Positions 21,313 through 30,954 are shown, numbered from the stretch's first letter. The stretch: DNA of 64,000 nucleotides from Tupaia tana (GCA_026018925.1 JAKSZU010000011.1:10523485-10587484), one strand, 5' to 3'. A program made the numbers and translations. Notes: generated by a model not told the origin, from the sequence alone.

Positions 21313-22583
21313 GAACAAGTTTACTTTGGTGCAAAAGAATTTAGATACCGATGCATAGTTTTTTCACAATACACATTTGTCATTTTTAAGACCTTCTCAT
21401 AAAATACAAGGACATCAATAAGATGGTACAGAAGATAAGTGTGATGATGCTGGCCACTCTGTTACTGATAATTCCTGCCTACTAATAGTGAGCACCGAGA
21501 CCTCCTCAAGGCCACGTACTGGACATTGCTCAGCCCTTCTGTGTGGCTTCCAGTTATCTGTGCAGACAGATGAGGGCTCTCAGGGCTGGCCTTGGACAAA
21601 ACTGTAAAGTCAGGGCAGTTTCCTCCACGGAAACATAACCCACCTCCCCCAGAGTGACAACAGTTTAGTTCTTCAGTCTCAACAGCCTCCTAGCCCTCCA
21701 GGACAAAAACTGGTCCGATAATATCACACTTTCACTTTTTAGTCTGAATGAGATTTAAATGGGTTTTTGCCTTTCTAAGACACTTGGGCAAACTTTGTCT
21801 GGGCTCCTAATAATCTGCACCGAGAGGCATTTTATGACCCTCAGAAAAGCTAGCCTGAAGGTGAGTTGTCACCAGTGGCTTTCTATCAAGAAGGGTCACA
21901 TCCTTCAGATTAGACTCCGTTCTCGAGAGGGGACGATGCAAGCTAATTCCGTTGCAATTTAGAAGAGACTGGCAGAACGGAGAGGATATTTACAAAAGGG
22001 TCCTGGCATTAGCAAATTGCTAAATTGAAATGTTTCCAGTCTTAGAAGGAGTCAGGGGCATTAGTACACTCTGGCTGAGGCTAATCCTATTATTTGGAAC
22101 TCTATCAGTACCTTCTTCTGCCTGGAGCCTAATCTCGGGGGTGGATTACTGCAGGGGGCTGCCTTTCATTCCTGTTTTCTATGCTTTAATGATATTTCCT
22201 GTGTACATGGCTGGGTTAGGATAAGACTGCAGCTGGCCATTCCCTTGTCCCCACCCTCCTTCTGACTAAATCCTACAACAATCCCTGGGAACACTGTTTA
22301 TGGCTAATTGTGATAAGCTAGTGAGTTTATTTTGCAAACAGTGAGAAACAACAATAGACATCTACTTTCCACCCTAACTTTCAGACTTTGTCACAGTGAG
22401 TGTCACCTCCTCTTGATGCCTGATGGAGGAGGGGAGACTCCTGCAACGCCTGGGATATCAATTCATTCTCTTTGGTGCTATTGGGCCAAATGTTTGCCTA
22501 TGGCTCTTAGTGTGAACGAAGTAATGGTCCACGGAAACCCTTGCATGTGCACGGATGGGGGTGCCCATGATGGCCCTAAATTA
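21313..22583. other. Long repeat-free block, candidate regulatory region
   Basis: Over 1.2 kb without a recognisable transposon in a repeat-dense window. About 21,720-22,230 contains several TAAT-type and AGATTA motifs ('gcaaattgctaaattg', 'gctaattccgttgcaa', 'ggctaatcctatta', 'cagattagactcc'). There are no splice-bracketed frames that look coding. It may hold a conserved non-coding element; this is inference from repeat depletion and motif texture. Confidence 0.35.
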
Positions 22584-22757
22584 GAGGTGAGCAACTTTTT
22601 TGTGTAAAGGGTCAGAGAGAAAATATTTCAGGCTGCATAGGCTGTAGATTCTCTGTGGCAACTATTGAACTTTGTGGCCTCCAAACAGCCTGGACAATAT
22701 GTACATGGTCGTGTCCTACTAAAACATCATTTATAGAAGCAGACCCCCAGCTCTGGC
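22584..22757 (+). mobile_element. hAT-Charlie-type non-autonomous element
   Basis: 'gaggtgagcaacttttttgtgtaaagggtcag', 'aaaatatttcaggctgcatagg', 'ggcctccaaacagcc', 'gacaatatgtacatg', 'actaaaacatcatttatagaa' reproduce in order a common mammalian hAT element with 'GTAAAGGGCCAGATAGTAAATATTTTAGGCTTT'-like sequence (recalled as two shorter motifs). It is cut at its right end by the polypyrimidine insertion complex. Confidence 0.6.
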
Positions 22758-22785
22758 CCTCCTTGTTCTCTGTTTGTTTTTTTTT

Positions 22786-22960
22786 TTCTTCTGTTTGTTT
22801 TTCTTTCCTTCCTTCCTTCCTTCCTTCCTTCCTTCCTTCCTTCCTTCCTTCCTTCCTCCCTCCCTTCCTTCCCTCCCTCCCTCCCCCCTCCCCCTCCTTC
22901 CTTCCTTCCTTCCTTCCTTCCTTTCTTTCTCTTTCTTCTTTTTCTTTCTTTTTCAAGTCT
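22786..22960 (+). repeat. (CCTT)n / (CTTT)n polypyrimidine tract
   Basis: About 150 bp of CCTT repeats with CCCT interruptions, then CTTT. It is preceded by T-rich 'tgtttgtttttttttttcttctgtttg'. Low-complexity frames on both strands are artefacts. Confidence 0.95.
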
Positions 22961-23302
22961 GGTTGGTTGACTCCTGGACTGGACAGTAACTACACAGAGC
23001 GACTAAGTTTGCCCGCCTAAACTTAGTAACCATAGCTTGCCTATTTCTTCTATAGTCCCTCTGCAGTGGGTGTTGGATAGCTATCTTCCTGGGAGGTGTG
23101 AGAGCACCTGTCCATAACTAGGATGTAGATGAGAGGGCCCCTTGAGATTCCTCCTAGGGTACCAACAGTAGGGTTCAAGGCGGTTAGAGGAAATGGAAAA
23201 CTCTTTCAATGTCTACCTATGGTTTCACCTTGATGGTGTCTCCACAGGCATTGGAAGAGTTTCAGACCCAGGGCTGGAGTCTCTAACAGTCCATCTTACC
23301 AA
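22961..23302. other. Unassigned sequence between two polypyrimidine tracts
   Basis: Begins 'aagtctggttggttgactcctgg'. Not recognised as any family. It contains no gene. Confidence 0.4.
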
Positions 23303-23412
23303 CTGAGTGAGAGGGAGAGAGAGTGAGAAAGCAAGATGCCAGGTCTGGGATTCAAACCATGGCCAGCCATGTGGGAGTCCAGTGCCCTAACCTCCACACC
23401 ACCTGCTGGCCC
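23303..23412 (-). mobile_element. SINE-A short form, partial
   Basis: 'agtgagaaagcaagatgccagg', 'gggattcaaaccatgg', 'ccacctgctggccca' in minus orientation. It lacks the GGTCAAAT 3' block and tail. Confidence 0.8.
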
Positions 23413-23454
23413 ACCCACCTTTTTTAATCACTGAGCTATGAGATTGGTCCTCCT

Positions 23455-23605
23455 TGTTTTCTGCTTTTTTGTTTGTTTTTCTTTTTTTCTCCTCCATTCT
23501 TTTCTTTCTTTCTTCTTTCTTTCTATCTCTTCCTCTCTTTCTTTCCTCCCTCCCTCCCTCCCTCTTTCTTTTCTTTTTTTCTTTCTTTCTTTCTTTCTTT
23601 CTTTT

Positions 23606-23649
<44 letters not shown>

Positions 23650-23737
23650 GTTCTTTCTTTCTCTTCCTTCCCTCCCTCCCCCCTCCCCCCCCTCCCCCCT
23701 CCCTCCCCTCCTTCCTCCTTCCTTCCTTCCTTCCTTC

Positions 23738-23777
<40 letters not shown>

Positions 23778-23869
23778 TCTTTCTTTCTTTTTCTTTCTTT
23801 CTTTCTCTTCCTTCCCTCCCTCTCTCTCTCTTTCTTCTTTCTCTCTCTCTTTCCTTCCTTCCTTCCTTC

Positions 23870-23900
<31 letters not shown>

Positions 23901-23980
23901 GTTCTTTCTTTCTTTCTCTTCCTTCCCTCCCTCCCTCTCTCCTCCCTCCCTCTCTCCCTTCTTTCTTTCTTTCTTTCTTC

Positions 23981-24012
<32 letters not shown>

Positions 24013-24070
24013 TTTCTCTTCCCTCCCTCCCTCTCTCTCTCTCTTTCTTCTTTCTCTCTCTCTTTCCTTC

Positions 24071-24105
<35 letters not shown>

Positions 24106-24249
24106 TTTCTTTCTTTCTTTCTTTCTTTTTCTTTCTTTCTTTCTTTCTTTTTCTTTCTTTCTTTCTCTTCCTTCCCTCCCTCTCTCTCTCTTTCTTCTTT
24201 CTCTCTCTCTTTTCTTTCTTTCTTTCTTTCTTTCTTTTCTTTCTTCTCT

Positions 24250-24280
<31 letters not shown>

Positions 24281-24383
24281 CTTCCTTCCCTCCCTCTCTC
24301 TCTCTTTCTTCTTTCTCTCTCTCCTTCCTTCCTTCCCTTCCTTCCTTTCCTTCCTTCCTTCCTTCCTTCCTCCTTTCTTCTTT

Positions 24384-24451
<68 letters not shown>

Positions 24452-24480
24452 TCCTTCTTCTTTCTTCTTTCTTTCTTTCT
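23455..24480 (+). repeat. Kilobase-scale polypyrimidine (CTTT/CCTT/CCCT/CTCT)n tract
   Basis: About 1 kb in which almost every plus-strand base is C or T. Blocks of CTTT alternate with CCTT, CCCTCCCT and CTCTCTCT; the module 'cttccctccctctctctctctttcttctttctctctctc' (read as short motifs) recurs at roughly 23,810, 24,020, 24,170 and 24,290, so part of the tract is a higher-order tandem repeat. It sits at the T-rich (tail) side of the minus-strand SINE that follows, so it probably began as a SINE tail. Frames of up to 427 codons across it are artefacts. Confidence 0.97.
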
Positions 24481-24682
24481 CAATCTGTGCCCTAACTGGA
24501 GAAGAGAGAGAAACAGGGAAACTGAGAACGAAGCCTCCATGGGGAATGGCCACTGCAATCCTTTTTTCTCCACCTGCCCCTCTTGTTGGAATTTGGGGCA
24601 CGCAAATGCACTTGGCATGTTTTTGAACTGTTCAGTCAACTCCGTGGCTGCCTTAACCACACCAGGCTACAGACTAGCCCCC
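24481..24682 (-). mobile_element. SINE-A, older copy
   Basis: 'gtgccctaactggagaagaga', 'ccatggggaatggccactgcaatcc', 'ttggaatttggggcacgcaaatgcac', '...ccaggctacagactagcccc' in reverse order. It is diverged and its tail is the polypyrimidine tract to the left. Confidence 0.75.
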
Positions 24683-24719
24683 CTCCTTGTTCTTCTCATT
24701 AGCAGTACTTTGCATATTT

Positions 24720-24890
24720 AGAAGTGCTGCAAAATTATTTGTTAAGTCCCAGGCTGTGTGTCAAGCATTGTGCTAAGCATTGCGATTCAGAGGGAAAAGC
24801 CTGCTCCCTGGCTCCGGGGAGCTCACAGTGCAGAAGACAAAAGGAAAACCAGACAATTACAGAGTGATGTGCAAGGCATTGTCCCTGGGT
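24720..24890 (-). mobile_element. L2 (LINE) 3' region
   Basis: Reverse L2: 'tttgttaagtcccaggctgtg', 'caagcattgtgctaagcattg', 'ctggggagctcacagtg'-like, 'agacaattacagagtgatgtg'. Confidence 0.72.
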
Positions 24891-25954
24891 GAGCAAACAG
24901 TGCTACAGGATGGCATGTAGTTCAGACTCTACCACAGACTGGACAGGGGGTGATCTCAAGGCCTCAGTTCTTCCTGAGACAGAATTCTGGAGCACAAGTT
25001 GCCACGGAGAAGAAATAACTCACCACTTGGCAGCCTCTGGGGCACCACAGGGCACTGCTCACCTGCTTAGAATCCCAGGGTGCTGCAGCAGAGGCCGCTA
25101 AAGCACATTTGTGGAAATGAAGAGCAGCCCATTCAAGGGAAAAACTCCCTCTCTTTGCTTCTTACAGCAGTTTTTGTTTATCTCATTATCTCCCAACCTG
25201 AAGAACAGGACCATCTGGCATGCGAGCATGTTAACAAGATCATAAATTAGGAGGAGAAATGAAGCCAGATTTCCATAATGGTCGCAAGACAGAAATCAAC
25301 AGCACTGGGGCTGGAATTTGCTTGGAAGGTAGGGTGGGAGGGAAATGGAGCAAAATGAAAATGCCTCAGCACATCCCGCCTGAATGAAAAAACACAAACC
25401 CAGAGTCATTTAGAAAGAGTGGGTTTAAAAAAAAAAAAAGTGCTGGTAAAGCATCTTTCCTCTGGTCTTTCCTCCCCCTCTTCCTGTATTCTGGGTCTTC
25501 CCTTAGGAATGGGGCCAACTCGAAATCCTCATTCTTGTAGGTCATTACTGTAAACATCGTGTGAAAACATGGAGGAAGGGCTTGGTTCACCCCAGAGCCC
25601 AAGGCTGCCTACTTGGGTTAGATCACCTGGGCAGCATTTAAGATCCAAGGCAGAGTGTTTCCTGGGGTTTCTTGTATTTCCTGGGACTCTGTGCCTCAGG
25701 GACAGCAAAGATATGATTGTAGGTAGTTAATATAAGAGTGCGTTACCTCCATCGCCTCGAGGCTGGGGGTCCTCAGCACGCGTGTGCACACACCCAGCAT
25801 TGCCTGTTACCAACCCATTAGGCTGCTGTTCCCCCAGAGCGGGTTAGATGCTCTGTGTGGGGTCTCTGGCCTCTTGCCCTCCTCTGCCCAGCTTTCTCCT
25901 TGGAGTAGCAGGGCCACTGTCCAGAGTGCCTTTCTATCTATCCCTGTAATAAAT
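24891..25954. other. Repeat-poor spacer
   Basis: No transposon or gene. About 25,110-25,330 is unique and AT-balanced ('cataaattaggaggag', 'ttccataatggtcgc'), another candidate conserved block. An A-run lies at 25,428-25,439. Confidence 0.4.
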
Positions 25955-26027
25955 ATATTATTATGGTTTGAGTGTCCCTCAAATTCACGTGTTGAGATTC
26001 AGTTGTGAAGGTATTAAAAGGAAACTT

Positions 26028-26165
26028 AATGTCAGGCAGGCAGCGTGGTGGTTAAGGGTGTTGAATTCCCACATGGCTAACCGTGGTTTGAGTCTAGGAC
26101 CTGGCGGCTTGCTTTCTTGGTTTCCTTTTCTCTCTCTCTCTGGTCAAATTAAAAAAATAATACTA
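26028..26165 (+). mobile_element. SINE-A short form, nested in LTR
   Basis: 'caggcaggcagcgtggtggttaagg', 'ccacatggctaaccgtgg', 'gacctggcggcttgctttc', 'tctctggtcaaatt' plus an A-rich tail. The LTR sequence AAAGGAAACTT is duplicated around the pair (26,017-26,027 and 26,451-26,461), which fixes the insertion. The A-rich tail is interrupted by a second SINE. Confidence 0.9.
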
Positions 26166-26437
26166 CTAAATACTTTTTTTTTGTTTGGAGAGGTTTTTGC
26201 TATAGGGTGCGTGTGCTCGCCAGACAGACAGAGAGAGACAGAGAGACAGAAACTGAGAAATCACCCCCCAGGGGGGATGGGCCACGCCGCAATCCCTTCT
26301 CCTCCGTTCTCCTCTCAGGATCTTGGGCACACACGCACGCCTGGCGTGAGTTTAAGCCACCGGGTCCAGGACTTGAACCGTGGTCGACTACATGGGAGTC
26401 CATTGACATAGCCATTACACTAACTGCTGGTCCCAAT
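26166..26437 (-). mobile_element. SINE-A1, full length, in the tail of another SINE
   Basis: Reverse copy: 'ttgtttggagaggtttttgc', 'tatagggtgcgtgtgctcgc', 'ccacgccgcaatcccttct', 'ggacttgaaccgtggtcgac', ending 'actgctggtccc'. It inserted into the A-rich tail of the short SINE, giving a tail-to-tail inverted pair. CpG retention suggests it is young. Confidence 0.93.
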
Positions 26438-26883
26438 AAACAATTTTTTTAAAGGAAACTTGATACTTTTCATGGTGTTAAAGGTGGGAACTTTAGGGAA
26501 AGTAAGTGCTTAGGGCAGGCCCCCCCCAGGATTGACTCCTGGTGGGTTTATAATGAGAGGGAGAAGGGAATGAACACAGATTTACACTTCTGTTCTCTCA
26601 CAGTGTGATGCTCTGCATGGCCTGGGGACCCCCAGCAATAGGAAAAACCCACTAGGCATGGCCCCTGGACCCTCTTGGACCTTGAACTTTTAAACCATGA
26701 GCCAAATAAACGTCTTCCTCTTAATCTATCCAGGCTCAGGTATCTTTCATTGTTAACAATGGAACAGACTAGAACAAATACTTTATCTGTTTTAAAAATG
26801 ACAAGAATAGGAGATCATTTTATTCCATTATTGTATTTATAGAAGTATATCAGGGAAAAGGGGCTGTCCTTTTTAAGAATTAA

Positions 26884-27160
26884 GGGCAGGTCCAGCCCAT
26901 GGGCGGTGGTTAGGATGGCCAGATCCCACAAGACTGACCACTTGGTTTGAGTCCCAGGCCCAGTGGCTTGAAAAACACACTGGGTATGTGTGCATGCGTG
27001 CCCAAAATCCAGGTGGGAGGAGGAGATGGAGGAAAAGGGATTGTGGTGTGACTATGCCCCATTGGGGTTGTGCTCTCTCCCCCGTTCTCTCTCTCTCTCT
27101 CTCTCTCTGTGTGTCCCTGATGAGCACAGACATTTTCCAGCAAATTAAAAAGAAAGGAAA
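26884..27160 (+). mobile_element. SINE-A3 (older head type)
   Basis: Head 'ggcaggtccagcccatggg', 'ggtggttaggatggccag', B box 'ggtttgagtcccagg', then 'ggcttgaaaaacacactgg', 'ggaaaagggattgtggtg', 'gatgagcacagacattttcc'. The 'cagcccatgg' start defines a subfamily also seen at 38,141 and, in reverse, at 60,141. Confidence 0.86.
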
Positions 27161-27573
27161 ATAGGGGCATATTGGATAGAGTGAGTTGAAGAAACCAAAT
27201 ATATGCCCATTTGAAGCTGATACTGTGAAAGTAAACAACGAACTCTTCCTGACTGGAGAAGTACCATAATATGGATTCCTGTTGGTGAGGTCATGTGGCA
27301 TATGGCTTCAGTGTCGCCTGCAAATTGATCTCTGCTCTGTTTCTTCTCAGGGGGCAAGTTATTGACACATTTTTCAATTTCCTCCATGATTTTTCACCTA
27401 TTCAGGCTTGAGACTTTTTAAAAAGTCAATTTTGATAATATCCCATTTTGATAGTTTCCTAGAAAATTGCTCTTTTTGTGAACATAAAGAAACCTATTTT
27501 CTATGCCTGCCATTTCTTACGTTATTTTGTTCCTGTTTTGTGTATTCAGATCTTTCACTTTAGTTCATTTTTA
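27161..27573. other. Unique spacer
   Basis: AT-rich, no repeat or gene recognised. Confidence 0.4.
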
Positions 27574-27585
27574 GAAGTTTATTTA

Positions 27586-27825
27586 GGGCCAGTCAGGGGC
27601 ATGGTTGTTAAGGTAGCTGGATCTCACATGCCAACTAGGTGGTTCAAGTCCTGGACCTGGTGACTTGAAAAACAAACTGGTCACCTGTGTGTGCGTGCCC
27701 AAAATTCTGAGAGGAGAATGGAGGAGAAGGGACTGTGGTGTGGCCATCCCCTTGGGATGCTTCTCATTTTTTCTCCCCCTCTCTCTCTCCAGGGAGTGCA
27801 CATACCCTCCAGCAAAAACTTAAAA
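27586..27825 (+). mobile_element. SINE-A, full length
   Basis: 'agggccagtcaggggcatgg', 'ggttcaagtcctggacctgg', 'gacttgaaaaacaaactgg', 'gaggagaagggactgtggtg', 'gcacataccctccagcaaaaa'. AGTTTATTTA appears before (about 27,576) and after (about 27,831), consistent with insertion next to or into the tail of the SINE-B to its right. Confidence 0.85.
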
Positions 27826-27827
27826 TA

Positions 27828-28342
27828 TAAAAGTTTATTTATCCTATCAGAGAAAGAAAGAGAAGAAGGGAAAGAGAGGAGAGCAAAAGAGAGAAAGTAA
27901 GAAAGAGAAGGCACCTTCAATGGACTCTTTTTTTTTAAGAGGTTTTTGCTATAGGGCACATGCACTCGCCAGACAGACAGAGAGAGACAGAGAGATAGAA
28001 AGTGAGAAATCACCCCCCAGAGAGGATGGCCATGCCACAATCCCTTCTCCTCCGTTCTCCTCTCGGGATCTTGGGCACGCATGCACACGCGCCCGGCGTG
28101 AGTTTTAAGCCACCGGGTCTGGGACGTGAACCACGGTCAGCTACGTGTGAGCCCAGTTAGCCATTACGCTAACTGCTGGCCCCAATGGACTCTTCATGAC
28201 ACAATCCACTCCCAGCCTTGGCCTGCCAGGATCATCGACAAGTGTGCACGAGCCTGTAAAGGGAAGCCCTGGGATATGAAACCAGTACTTTCCCACAGAA
28301 GTCCAGTTGGATTTCCACTGTGTCACCATCTGGCCCTTTCTC
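27828..28342 (-). mobile_element. SINE-B, split by a nested SINE-A1
   Basis: The two halves join across the inserted SINE. Left: 'aagtttatttatcctatcag', 'gagagaaag'-rich. Right: 'cacaatccactcccagccttgg', 'gaaaccagtactttcccac', 'gtgtcaccatctggccc'. The interruption is bracketed by the target duplication CAATGGACTCTT. Confidence 0.85.
27930..28182 (-). mobile_element. SINE-A1, full length, young, nested in SINE-B
   Basis: 'aagaggtttttgctataggg', 'cagacagacagagagagac', 'ccatgccacaatcccttctc', 'gggacgtgaaccacggtcag', 'aactgctggcccc'. A perfect 12-bp duplication CAATGGACTCTT lies at 27,918-27,929 and 28,183-28,194. It dates SINE-A1 after SINE-B. Confidence 0.96.
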
Positions 28343-29262
28343 TAGTTCTTTATCATTAATATGAGTGCATGCTTTGTATATTTTATTTGTATTTTGTTTA
28401 AGTCAAAATTCTTGAATTAACTATTCTTTATAATTTATTAACTTCTGCTTTTAACTTTATTATGTCTTCCTAATTTTCCAGGATTTATTTAGTTGTAGTC
28501 GTCTATATTTTGAGATGATGAGTAATTCATTTGTTTTCATTCATTTTTGTTCAATTTATGACATTTTCTATATATTTGGTCAAATTTTGTAAATATCCCA
28601 AGGACATTAGAACAAAATGTTTTTGTTTCTTTGTAAGTTAGCGATGGAAGTATTTAATTATTGAATACTTCAGATAATTACATCTTCAAATCCTTTGAAT
28701 TCTGGATTGCTCAAGAAATATTCCCCTTACAAATGATGTTTTTGAATTTTTTCCTTCAATTCTCTTTTTGCTTTAAAATGACTTATCCCTTGGATTCTGT
28801 ACAACCTTTGCTTTTTCTTTTTCAGTTTGCATCACCTGGTGCTTTGTTGATGCTGTTATTTGAATCTTAATTTTAATATTTTTAGAATAATTATGTTGTA
28901 GGTGTATATCTTCTAGGTACCATAAACTAGACTTTATTTCTCGAATCATTCTGAAAGTCTGCGTTTTGATAAAGGAATCAGACCTGCTTATCTTTGTCTC
29001 ATACCTGATTTGTCTACATTGGTGTCGTAATTATTATTTTGGTTTTTGCCTTTAATACTTTCCTTGTTGTTTGTTTTACTTCACATCATTACAATTATGG
29101 GGCCATGTTTTTTTTTTTTTCCCTTGATGGTGTTCAATTTAGCCCTAAGGTAATTACAACCGATTTATGAATATTGTCAAGCCTATATACTTTACATAAT
29201 TATTGCAGCCAATAATGAAGCAGTACCTAACGACTTATGTACATGATTTATACCTAATAATG

Positions 29263-29336
29263 TATTACGTTGTCAGAAAAGTCACTACATATTTTTCTAT
29301 GCAAAAGTGCATCATGACTTTTCTGATGTCCCAGTA
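29263..29336. mobile_element. Palindromic Tc1/mariner MITE (about 74 bp)
   Basis: Near-perfect inverted repeat: left arm GTTGTCAGAAAAGTCACTAC, centre 'tttttctatgcaaaa', right arm ending GCATCATGACTTTTCTGA. It is flanked by TA. Three related copies are at 32,033, 48,712 and 58,246. The hairpin form and TA flanks fit a deletion derivative of a mariner transposon; it encodes nothing. Confidence 0.85.
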
Positions 29337-29337
29337 G

Positions 29338-29340
<3 letters not shown>

Positions 29341-29384
<44 letters not shown>
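29341..29384. repeat. (TA)n microsatellite
   Basis: About 22 TA units directly beside the MITE's right end. Confidence 0.97.
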
Positions 29385-29386
<2 letters not shown>

Positions 29387-29690
29387 ACAATAAGGTAAGG
29401 AGGAAAATTTATTGCATCCTTATGACTTCTCTGCTTTTCCTTCCAGATTTACCTGTATGCTGTCAAACATCTCGCTCTAATGTTGGTAAATGATTATCCC
29501 TACTTTGTGCTTTTCATTTTGCTTCTAAGAGTCATGATGTCTGCATGCTCTTTTTGACTTCACTGAGAATAATTAGACCCGTGTGTTTAAGTTGTTTCCA
29601 TGTTCACTGCCAGCATCACAGTCTTCTCTGATCAACTCTTTTGACTCACTCAGTAGTTGTCCGATAAACATCTTAGCACACTTTTTTTAG

Positions 29691-29892
29691 GCTAAAAATA
29701 CAGTTTATTTTGGGGATTTTTACATATCTGACAGTCTTTATATTGCTCTGGAAACTACATAACCCCCTGGCTGGCCTGCTTTCAGAGCAAAACCCTCCGC
29801 TCCACTGTGCAGCTGCCACTGTCTGGCATTGACACAACCTTATGTTGTATGTTGTGGAGAACATGCAAACCTAATGTGTGCTCTTTTGTAGA
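29691..29892. other. Unique spacer
   Basis: No feature recognised. Confidence 0.4.
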
Positions 29893-30149
29893 TAGTTTTT
29901 TGTTTGGGGGGGGGGTTGCTATAGGGCACATGCATTTGCCAGACATAGAGAGAGACAGAAAGCGAGAAATCACCCCCCAGGGGGCATGGCCACGCCACAA
30001 TCCCTTCTCCTCCATTCTCCTCTTGGGATCTTAAGCATGCACACACATGTGCCCAGCGTGAGTTTAAGCCATGGGTTCTGGGAACTCAAACAGTGACTGA
30101 CTACATGAAAGTCCAGTGACATAGCCATTACTCCAACTGCTGCGCCCAA
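29893..30149 (-). mobile_element. SINE-A1, full length
   Basis: Begins with a G-run next to 'ttgctatagggcacatgc', then 'gcgagaaatcaccccccagg', 'ccacgccacaatcccttctc', and ends 'accgactgctgcgccc'-like ('actccaactgctgcgccc'). A (GTT)n repeat follows immediately at 30,153-30,177. Confidence 0.9.
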
Positions 30150-30357
30150 TAGGTTGCTGTTGTTGTTGTTGTTGTTTAATTCCTTGCCTGGACATCTGAA
30201 GAATTCTTTCTTTATCTATCTTTGAGATTAAAAAAAAAAAAATCACTAACAATCACTGTGTGTTGGTTGCTTTTAATTAATTATGCCTAGGGAGCTCATT
30301 CTATCTACCTGTTAGATCTTTCTAAATTCAGGTATGTTTTCTGCTGCTGCATCCTAT

Positions 30358-30412
30358 TTTATACACACATACACACACACACACAGTTATATATATTTTA
30401 CATAATTTATAT
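30358..30412 (+). repeat. (AC)n/(AT)n microsatellite
   Basis: ACACAC repeats run into TATATATTTTA-type sequence. Confidence 0.8.
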
Positions 30413-30424
30413 ATCATTATGAGG

Positions 30425-30641
30425 TCACAATTACTGCCAAAAAGAAAGAGAGAAAGAGAAATCACTCCCTGAGGGGATGGGCATGCTGCAATCCCTTATC
30501 CTCCATTCTCTTCTTGGGATTTTAGGCATGCAGGCACAACCCAAAATCAGCATGTTTTCAGGCCACCAGATATGGGACTCAAACCAGTCAGTTGGCCATT
30601 TAAGAGTCAGCTACCCTAATCTCCAACCCAACTGCTAGCCC
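30425..30641 (-). mobile_element. SINE-A, older copy
   Basis: 'actgccaaaaagaaagagag', 'atgctgcaatcccttatcc', 'gggattttaggcatgcagg', 'gggactcaaaccagtcag', 'caactgctagccc'. It has few CpGs and is diverged. Confidence 0.82.
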
Positions 30642-30700
30642 TTTTATCCTTCGTGCTGATTTTATTTCAATTTCTTTTTTTAAAAAACGTCTTTTATTTA

Positions 30701-30885
30701 AGCCCAGCCATGGCCACATGCACTGGTAAGATGCTCTGCTCTATAGGCTGGCATGGGTTTGTTTCCTGGTGCAACCCAAACGTCAGGCATGATTCCAGGT
30801 GTGCCTGGAATCCCAGTAACTTGGAAAAGCTGAGGTAGGAGGACTGCAAGCTTGAGGCTGGCCTGGGCAAAACCTGTCTTTGAAG
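30701..30885 (+). mobile_element. tRNA-7SL composite SINE
   Basis: A tRNA-like head (A-box-like 'tggccacatgcactgg', B-box-like 'ggtttgtttcc') is followed from about 30,789 by an Alu/B1-like 7SL body: 'ggtgtgcctggaatcccag', 'gctgaggtaggaggactgcaag', 'cttgaggctggcctgggcaa', 'aaacctgtct'. The flanks AAAAAACGTCTTT (about 30,682) and AAAAAAGTCTTTC (about 30,886) look like a target duplication. This is the only 7SL-derived element I find in the window. Such SINEs are known only in Euarchontoglires among mammals. Confidence 0.78.
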
Positions 30886-30954
30886 AAAAAAGTCTTTCAA
30901 TTCAGAATTCTCTATAACTCTAAGTTGTTTTTTTTCCCCTTAGTTTCTTTTTTC

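Larger units (their letters stand above)
25959..26778 (+). mobile_element. MaLR (MLT1/MST-type) LTR with SINEs inside
   Basis: The LTR begins near 'tatggtttgagtgtccctc' and 'attcacgtgttgagattcag', continues after the inserted SINEs with 'ggtgggaactttagggaaag', 'ctcctggtgggtttataatg', and ends 'aaataaacgtcttcc...ggaacagactagaac'. This is the standard MaLR LTR layout. It is a solo LTR-like fossil without internal sequence; age is eutherian ancestor or older. Confidence 0.68.
28343..29690 (-). mobile_element. Old L1 (L1M-like) fragment
   Basis: AT-rich sequence that reads as the antisense of L1 ORF2/3' regions: 'ttctctagttctttatcatt', 'aacttctgcttttaacttta', 'attatgtcttcctaattttcc', 'cgaatcattctgaaagtctg', 'gacctgcttatctttgtctcatacc', 'cttttcattttgcttctaaga'. 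No frame is intact. It carries a mariner MITE and a (TA)n run. Boundaries are approximate. Confidence 0.55.

Noticed and set aside
23428-24721. Open frames of 340-427 codons on both strands
   Set aside because: They lie across a pure polypyrimidine tract. The translations are only F/L/S/P or K/E/R/G runs, open in nearly every frame, so they reflect base composition and not coding.
30701-30885. 7SL RNA gene
   Set aside because: Only an Alu/B1-like portion is present, fused to a tRNA-like head and flanked by a duplication; it is a SINE.
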